Positions 57,945-64,000 of a stretch of 64,000 bases of DNA are shown here, piece after piece. Within the stretch, counting starts at the first letter, position 1, and each line of letters starts with the position of its first letter. The DNA comes from Brachionus manjavacas (lineage: Eukaryota > Rotifera > Eurotatoria > Ploima > Brachionidae): NCBI GenBank assembly GCA_019054805.1, contig JAHQIY010000002.1, positions 4,464,001 to 4,528,000 on the forward strand, in the 5' to 3' direction. The notes beneath the pieces were generated by a model. That model was not told the DNA's origin and did not search any database. It saw nothing but the letters and a program-made list of their open reading frames with translations. The position numbers were made by a program, and so were the translations under genes.

Positions 57945-60680
57945 TTAAAAAATGTTTTTGTTTCGCGCAAATAGAGCAACTCCGATCGATGCTACCGCTA
58001 CGGCCAAACCAGCAGCAATATATCCCGTATAGTTCGAATTTTTTTTGATAGCTATTTTTTTCTCATCATTTTTGGTCACACCACTGATCATTTTTTGATA
58101 CATCTTTTTTTCACTTTCATACTGAATTTTGTGCTTGGCCTGAGCTTTAAGCAATTCTTTTTTGATGTCCTAAATCAAATAAACATCATTAAAATAATTC
58201 ACCTTTTTTTTACTTAAGCTTACACTATTGCTAGGTTCCAATTGAACAGCTCTGCTCAAACATTTAACAGCTTCTTCGGTTTCACCCAGTTGTAACAAAA
58301 CTTTTCCTCGGATGTATAAACCTTTAATATGACTAGGCTGTGCATTTAAGACTTGTTCAAGACTTTCTAAAGCTTGTCTCAGCTCGTTTTGCTTGAAAAA
58401 TGCAAGAGCTGTGTTCATAAACAATGCTTGAGATATTTCTAGAAATTTTTCCAAATCTTGGTCGGATTCGTCACCTCGCAAACTTCCCTCGCCGAAATAT
58501 CGAAGTCCTTTTTTGTATGCATCTATAGCTTGAAAAAAATCCTGTCTGTTAAAGTGAAAGTTTCCTCTCATTTTTTTGGCCTCACTTAAATCAGGTCTTA
58601 ATTTTTGCTATTTAAAGGAATTATCAAACTTACGCTAGAGACAATCGCTCAACAGGATGCATTTTATTTACTTCATCTAAATCTCGAATATCTTTGAGTT
58701 CAATTTTATAAACAAGATCTGCTTTAGGTGGAATATCGGGCTGCTTTCCCAAGTCTCCAAAAGCTAATCTCGATTCAGTTATCATTTCACACAATTCGTT
58801 TTTATCCATGAGACTAACAGCCATGTCCATTGCGGATATAACATCACCATCTCCGAGTATAAACTGTAAATTGTCGCTATGGTCAACCAGCTTTTCAGGA
58901 TCATCTTTCAGATAGGCTTCGTAGCTGACTGTTACCATCTGTCCATTTGATGGACGACCGACACTTGAATCACCGTATTTTAAAATTTTCTTTAGCAATG
59001 CATCACTTCCTAAAATTTTTTCATATTTTTCGTTTTCAATGACTCGTTCGGGCTCTTTTTCTAATGCTTCCTTTAAATCTTCTTGAGTATTTTGTTGAAC
59101 TTTTTAAGCAAAAATTTTTTTAAGAATAAAATTTTGGAATTTTGAATTTTAGAACCAAACAATATAACTAAAATAAAAAGGATGCATATTATTCCGTCAT
59201 ATCTATAATTAAATCGTCAATGGATATTTAAATTAAAGATTTTAATTTATTAAAAGTTTAATTATTTATTTTAATTTCAGCTAAAAGTTCTTTAATCTAC
59301 AACATACCCGAATCCCTAAACCAGGACTCTGCCCCATACCCCGTTTAATTTTTAAATGACAATCAATTTTATTTTATTTGATGATTTAATCATTGAAATG
59401 ACGGCTTAATATTTTTCCAAATAAAAAGACTCTATCTCTATTATTCCTAAATTGGTTCAGTAAATGTATCTGTTGATATTTTAATAAATCATCTAAACCA
59501 TTTTTAAGAATTTTTTCAAAGTCTGCACTGAATTTAGGTTTCAAATTTTTCAGCTGATAAAATTTAGATACCCAAATTTAGAATTTTTGAGATAGTGTTT
59601 TTTATTTCTTTTTTATTCCAAAATTCACAATTATTTATTTTTACCTTGGGTTAGCTTTGAGCTAATTTCTTGACTTAGAGCGTCAATTTCATTTTTGATA
59701 ATACTCTCCGTAATTTCATATTCTTTATCTAAATTTTCATCGTCATCATGTTTAGTTTTGTTTTCATCAACATAATCATTTGTGACTGGAGATGTAACAT
59801 ACGAAGATGCTTCGGATGATAAATTTGTGACTATCATAGATTCTGTATTCAAATTATCCTGATTTTTTACTCTTTGTTCATTTATTTTTTCCACTTCGTC
59901 ACATGGTTCGGCCAAAATTTGTGATTGAGTCAGTAGCAAAGTCGATTTGGTTATTTCATCCTCCTTCTGATTAGTGGTGTCTTCATTCTCAAAATCAGTT
60001 GTATCCGTTGGTGGTGGTGGTGAACTTGGATTTTCTTGGTCTCCATGAACAGAATTCAAATCAACTGGAGATTCGGTTAGTTGGTTTTCTTTTTGCATAT
60101 TTTGAACTTCATCAATTATTGACTGAATCATCTGGTTGTCTACAGACTCGCTTGGCTTTGAATTAAAATCCATATTTTCAAAATTTTCCACAGACTCAGC
60201 TAGTTTTTGGTCAGAATTTTCTGCTTTACTCTCCTCAGCTTCTGAATTTTCCTGCTTCGGATCTGACTCGTGCGGAAGAGAATTTATCTTGACAATTGAC
60301 TCTGTTAGATCAGTGCTATTTTCTTCATTTTTCGCTTCGCTATCAGTATTAGAATTATCATCAACTATGGTTTGAGTAAACTGTTCTTCGTTTGAATTAT
60401 TGCTTTCGGTTTCAGGCGGAACATAGACCATAGATTTGGCAAGACTACTTTTTTCAAATTCGGACACCTCATCGACAGGTTCGTTTTGCTTTAAATCGGT
60501 ATTGTAAGGTTGTATATTAACAATAGAATCACTCAAGCCGTTCATTTCCTCTGACTGTAAACCTTGGTTCTCGTTTTGCTGCTGTGAATCTTCGCCTTGG
60601 TTTTTTGTCTCTAGCTTTTGTTCGGGATTTTCATTGCTGGTATCCGGCTTTTCGTTTTTTTCCAAGTATTCGTTTTCCAT
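57945..60680 (-). CDS. FKBP8: FKBP8/FKBP38-type tail-anchored prolyl isomerase with long repetitive N-terminus
   Basis: Exons 60680-59645, 59099-58634, 58584-58224 and 58169-57945, total 2,088 nt, 695 residues; phases 1, 2, 0 agree. An FKBP domain (about 365-490) contains GQMVTVSYEAYL, FILGDGDVI and GDLGKQPDIPPKADLVY. TPR repeats (about 505-620) contain MRGNFHFNRQDF and HIKGLYIRGKVLLQLG. The C-terminus has one membrane helix (GYIAAGLAVAVASIGVALFA) followed by RNKNIF, a tail anchor for the outer mitochondrial or ER membrane. This order is that of FKBP8, an anti-apoptotic and mitophagy regulator. Human FKBP8 is about 410 residues; the excess is exon 1, 345 acidic residues with about ten spaced L/I-T-E-S-I-V motifs. 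Assignment of exon 1 rests on matching phase and the in-frame stop before exon 2; it could alternatively be a separate gene. Confidence 0.87.
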
Positions 60681-61076
60681 AATCGATAATATACTCTCTA
60701 TCTAAAAATATGTCCTTTTAAAATATTTTATCAAGGGCTGGATATTGCGAATAAAATAAAAAAGAATAAACAGCTTAGATTTGGTTTTGGGAATACACAA
60801 ATGCACATAATAAAGAAAGCTTTCTTTTATATAAATATTATTATTTTTTATGTAATAGAAATTAAAATTTGCAATTTTTTAAAAATTTGGTCCTGGGTGT
60901 TCATATCATATGAAAGCTGTTCACTTTACTTGAACAAAGCTGAACTAAATTGCAAATTTTTGCTCTTTTTATTTCAAATTTTAGCTTACATTTTGAAATA
61001 TTTCAAAAAATATTCTGGAAAATATAATTTTTGAATAAATTAGCTAGTTTTGAAGTCATTAAGAAAATTTAAAAAA
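60681..61076. promoter_or_regulatory. Short divergent intergenic region between FKBP8 and HAX1
   Basis: 396 bp separate the start codons of the divergently transcribed FKBP8 (-) and HAX1 (+) genes, so both core promoters are probably inside it. AT-rich; no TATA or known motif stands out. Confidence 0.4.
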
Positions 61077-62258
61077 ATGGAAGACGACATCAAAAATCGA
61101 CCTCGCGGCTTTAGCTATGGTTTCGGAAATTTTGGTCCCAATGTAACATTTGGCTTCAATGAAAACGAGGATTTCTTTCACTCGTTTTTTCATCATGACT
61201 TTGACCAAATGTTTCGTGATATGGAAAACTTCATGAATAGTGTTGGCTTTCCTACCATGTCAAATATAGAATACATTCAAAGTAAATTTTTGTCTTTTTT
61301 AGCTACATTTTTAGCGAGTTGAATGATTTTTATAATGAAAAAAATATTAGATTTGAAATTAATGAGTCTTGTTAAAAGCATTGAAAATTTTTAATTATTT
61401 TGAAAATAAATATTTTCACCTAAAGCAAAACAAAAAAAATGTCAAAAAAATAACATGCAGTCAAAATAATGAGATCTTTGACATCAATGATACTAATGAA
61501 GCTTTTCAAAACCATAATTCAATTGTTTTAAGGTCCTCGAATTGATGAACCAGATTATCGTGAAAATGATCATGGAAAACCTGAAAACTTGAGGAATATG
61601 TTTTTAAAGTCTCCCGAAGAGGATAGAAAAGAAGCTGGAATTGTTTCAAACAAGCCAGAGTTTCAAAGATCTTGGGTAAGAAGATAATAAGAAATTTTTT
61701 GTTGTTGTGTTAATTTTATCAATTAAAGTATGATAACTTCCTTTTCGAACCATCTAATATTGACCAAAGCGAATCACCAAAAGATATTAACAACTATTTC
61801 AAACGAGACACAGCTCATAAAAACAATGATTTGACTCTAAAACCTGTAATCACTTCACCTACTGTAATTACATCGGGGCAAAGTTGCAGTATTCGGCGTA
61901 TCCAAAGACCTGACGGAGTAAACTTTTTAAAATTTAAAACTTTATTTTTAATTTTAATTTAAATGATAAGAGCATTGAAGAAATAAAAACGATTCGCAAT
62001 TCGGACGGTAATGAGGAAAAAACTGTAACAAGGATGATTGGAGATAAAATTCATTCTGTAATTGAAAAGAAGTCAGCTAAAGGTATTGACGAAACAGAGG
62101 AAACATTTCAAAATTTTGATAAAATTGATGAATTTAACAAAATGTGGGAACATTTTCCGACAAGTAAAAAATATGATGAGAATCCGAATGTTAATAAAAA
62201 CGATTCGCAAACTCAGCCTCCTGGTTTAATTTCAAAACTTTTTTCATGGTTAAAATAA
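61077..62258 (+). CDS. HAX1: HAX1 homologue (HCLS1-associated protein X-1)
   Basis: Exons 61077-61281, 61533-61675, 61729-61917 and 61971-62258, total 825 nt, 274 residues (human 279). The start chosen is MEDDIKNRP; an in-frame ATG 27 nt upstream exists. Features shared with HAX1 are an aromatic Gly/Phe-rich N-terminal region (FSYGFGNFG, FFHSFFHHDFDQMF). The central LRNMFLKSPEEDRKE resembles the human REGQTLRDSMLKYPDS block. The best-conserved block SCSIRRIQRPDGS IEEIKTIRNSDGNEEKTVTR corresponds to the human [20 protein letters not shown] region. The C-terminus ends in LISKLFSWLK, like human LDLFLGRWF. HAX1 is a mitochondrial, largely disordered anti-apoptotic protein that supports the CLPB chaperone. 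AATAAA at 62323-62328. Confidence 0.85.
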
Positions 62259-62464
62259 ACTTTGTAGATATATTTTTTTAACAGTATAGAGCATTTTTTA
62301 ATAATTGTTTTTCAACTATTCTAATAAAAATAATATTTTAGTTTTATTTATTTAATTCTTCAAAAAAAAATTTACAGGAAAAAGGAAATTTTATTAAAAA
62401 AATTATTTTTTCTATATTTACGAAATTATAAAATAAATTTATCTAAATTTACATTCAAAAAAAA

Positions 62465-63771
62465 TTAATCAAATTTTAGAAACAATACAATCGGACAGTG
62501 ATCACTTCCCATTATTTTAGGCCTTATTAAATTATCGACCAAATTTGGTTTAAGCTTTTCGGACATAACGAAATAATCCAGCCTCCAACCCACATTCTTT
62601 TCCCTTGCATTCCTGAAATAGCTCCAGTAAGTGAAAGCATCAGTTTTTTTTGGATATAAAAATCGAAATGAGTCAAAATAGCCATCTGATAAAATTTTTG
62701 TGAAGCATTCTCTTTCTTCTACTGTAAAACCTGCGGATTTTAAGTTCGAGTCTGGATTTTTAATATCGATAGGATTATGTGCCACATTCAAGTCTCCAGT
62801 CCATATTACTGGTTTTTCGGATTCCAATTTAGCCAAGTATTTACGAAATTCAACTTCCCATTCCATTCTATAGCTCAAGCGAACCAAACCTCTTCCAGAA
62901 TTAGGGATGTCTAAAAAAAATTTGAGTCCTTTTCACAAATTAATTTAATTACTAAAAATACATGTGTTAATCAAAAAGAATTTTTCATATTCTGCACAAA
63001 TAACTCTTCCTTCATTATCGTGCTTCTTCAAATCTTAATTAATACCAAGAATTTAATTAAATTATTTGTTTAAATTTTATTAATTTACTCATTCCATAGG
63101 AAATTTTGATAGGTTTTTGTTTTGTCATTAGACCAACACCTGAATAACCCTGAGTATCGCCTGAAAGCCAATAGCAAAAATATCCTGGCAGACTTGCTTT
63201 TGGTGGAATTTTAGACTTATCACATTTTGTTTCTTGACAGCAAAATATGTCCGGGTCTTCTGCTTTTAGGTAATCCAGACCACCTTTCTGGTTTAGAAAA
63301 TCTTATCAAGAAATAAAAAAAAAAAATTATTACATCTAACCATGCCCGGATTCCATTTATGTTCCAAGAAACAATTTTTAAATTGTAATCTTTGCCATTT
63401 GATGGTTCTTTAAACTCTTCTTTGTCATATTTTGATGGGACTTCTGTACTTGTCTTTTTTGATGATTTTTCAATGATGACCTCTTCATCATTTTTTTTAC
63501 AATCTTTCGAGACTTCTTTTGGAGACTTAGTAATATCATTTTCTTCAGCTGTTGGAGAGATTTCTTGACCTAGTGTTGATTCGATTATGTTTTCATCGTT
63601 ATCAAGAGCAATGATTCCGTCATTGTCTTTTTTGCTACGTTTAGAAGCACTAAATGGGTCTTTGACTACTGGAGACTTTGAAACCGACGATTCTGCCTTT
63701 AAATTTAAATTAAAAAAATTTTTCTATTTTTTCAAAAAAAATACTTTTCTTTTAGACTTTTTTGGTGGCAT
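62465..63771 (-). CDS. APEX1: Apurinic/apyrimidinic endonuclease 1 (ExoIII family)
   Basis: Base-excision-repair endonuclease that cuts 5' of abasic sites. Exons 63771-63745, 63696-63334, 63287-63089, 63033-62962 and 62910-62465, total 1,107 nt, 368 residues (human 318). The N-terminus MPPKKSKRK is a nuclear localisation signal on its own tiny exon. A charged disordered linker (to about residue 115) precedes the catalytic fold. Motifs are VSWNINGIRAW, CCQETKC (E149, metal ligand), GYSGVGLM, TGDLNVAHN (D260 and N262), NVGWRLDY and GSDHCPI (catalytic D357-H358). All active-site residues are present. A minus-strand ATG at 63888 is in frame upstream and would add 39 residues. A convergent HAX1 gene ends about 200 bp away. 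Confidence 0.95.
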
Positions 63772-64000
63772 TTTTATGTTATTTGCACTAAAAAGTTTTT
63801 TAGGGTTTTCAATTGAATTGTATCTAAAATAAAATTCAAATTGTTGAATCTTGAGACGATTCCAAATTTTTCCAAAATTAATCAACATGTTAATCCTTAA
63901 TTAAAATTGGAGTAAATAAGCAAAAAAAATCGAATTTTCATGTCGGTACTTGTTTCATTATTTTTAATAAATTGAAAAGAAAATTTTTTGAAACTATGCA

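Noticed and set aside
60136-60375. Ser-rich plus-strand open frame.
   Set aside because: Antisense shadow of the acidic, repetitive FKBP8 exon 1.
1-64000. CRISPR arrays, operons and Shine-Dalgarno sites.
   Set aside because: The sequence is clearly eukaryotic nuclear DNA with spliced genes; no spaced repeat array was seen.

Overview
The window is eukaryotic, very AT-rich nuclear DNA from a small-genome invertebrate animal. Protein genes are interrupted by short (about 45-65 bp) GT-AG introns plus a few long ones. Gene content is metazoan: a nicotinic acetylcholine receptor subunit, Integrator subunit 7, HAX1, FKBP8 and a tau/MAP-type protein. The style, with many decayed CR1/jockey-like non-LTR elements among compact AT-rich genes, makes me suspect a monogonont rotifer such as Brachionus. 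That species-level guess is inference only.

Layout. 0-2 kb: a cationic amino-acid transporter (SLC7 family), cut at its 5' end by the window edge. 2-10 kb: two decayed non-LTR retrotransposons, one on each strand. 10.3-13.2 kb (-): a two-exon PH-domain gene whose 2.35 kb intron carries an antisense retrotransposon fragment. 13.3-20.7 kb (+): INTS7 in ten exons. 22.8-23.3 kb (-): a small two-exon tau/MAP-repeat protein. 26-27.1 kb (+): a TMEM26-like membrane protein. 27.4-30.6 kb: a mosaic of retrotransposon, SWIM-type and Tc1 fragments. 31.0-32.4 kb (-): RABGGTA, intronless. 33-45 kb: a gene-poor graveyard of SINEs, nested TIR elements, a Tc1/mariner transposase relic and reverse-transcriptase fragments. 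45.9-48.6 kb (+): a nicotinic receptor alpha subunit, followed by a tRNA-Thr(AGT) gene. 51.2-52.4 kb (-): an unrecognised single-pass membrane protein assembled from three exons. 54.4-63.8 kb: CLPX(-), FKBP8(-), HAX1(+) and APEX1(-).

The last four genes are all linked to mitochondria: ClpX is a matrix unfoldase, FKBP8 is tail-anchored on the outer membrane, HAX1 is mitochondrial, and this APEX1 has an optional in-frame N-terminal extension that could be a presequence. This may be chance adjacency. All splice structures were inferred by eye from GT/AG sites, phase agreement and family homology. In every assembled gene the exon phases agree and the total length is a multiple of three.

The most interesting observations are: (1) a palindromic TA-flanked element at 35,947-37,201 enclosing a second TA-flanked MITE that carries an array of GGTGAA motifs; (2) a tRNA-derived SINE family with three copies, one with a perfect 15-bp target-site duplication, and an antisense reading frame kept open in all copies; (3) an FKBP8 with a 345-residue acidic extension built from about ten copies of a short motif; (4) a possible dual-targeting start in APEX1; (5) a retrotransposon 3'-tail family with a GAGCT/AGCTC hairpin.
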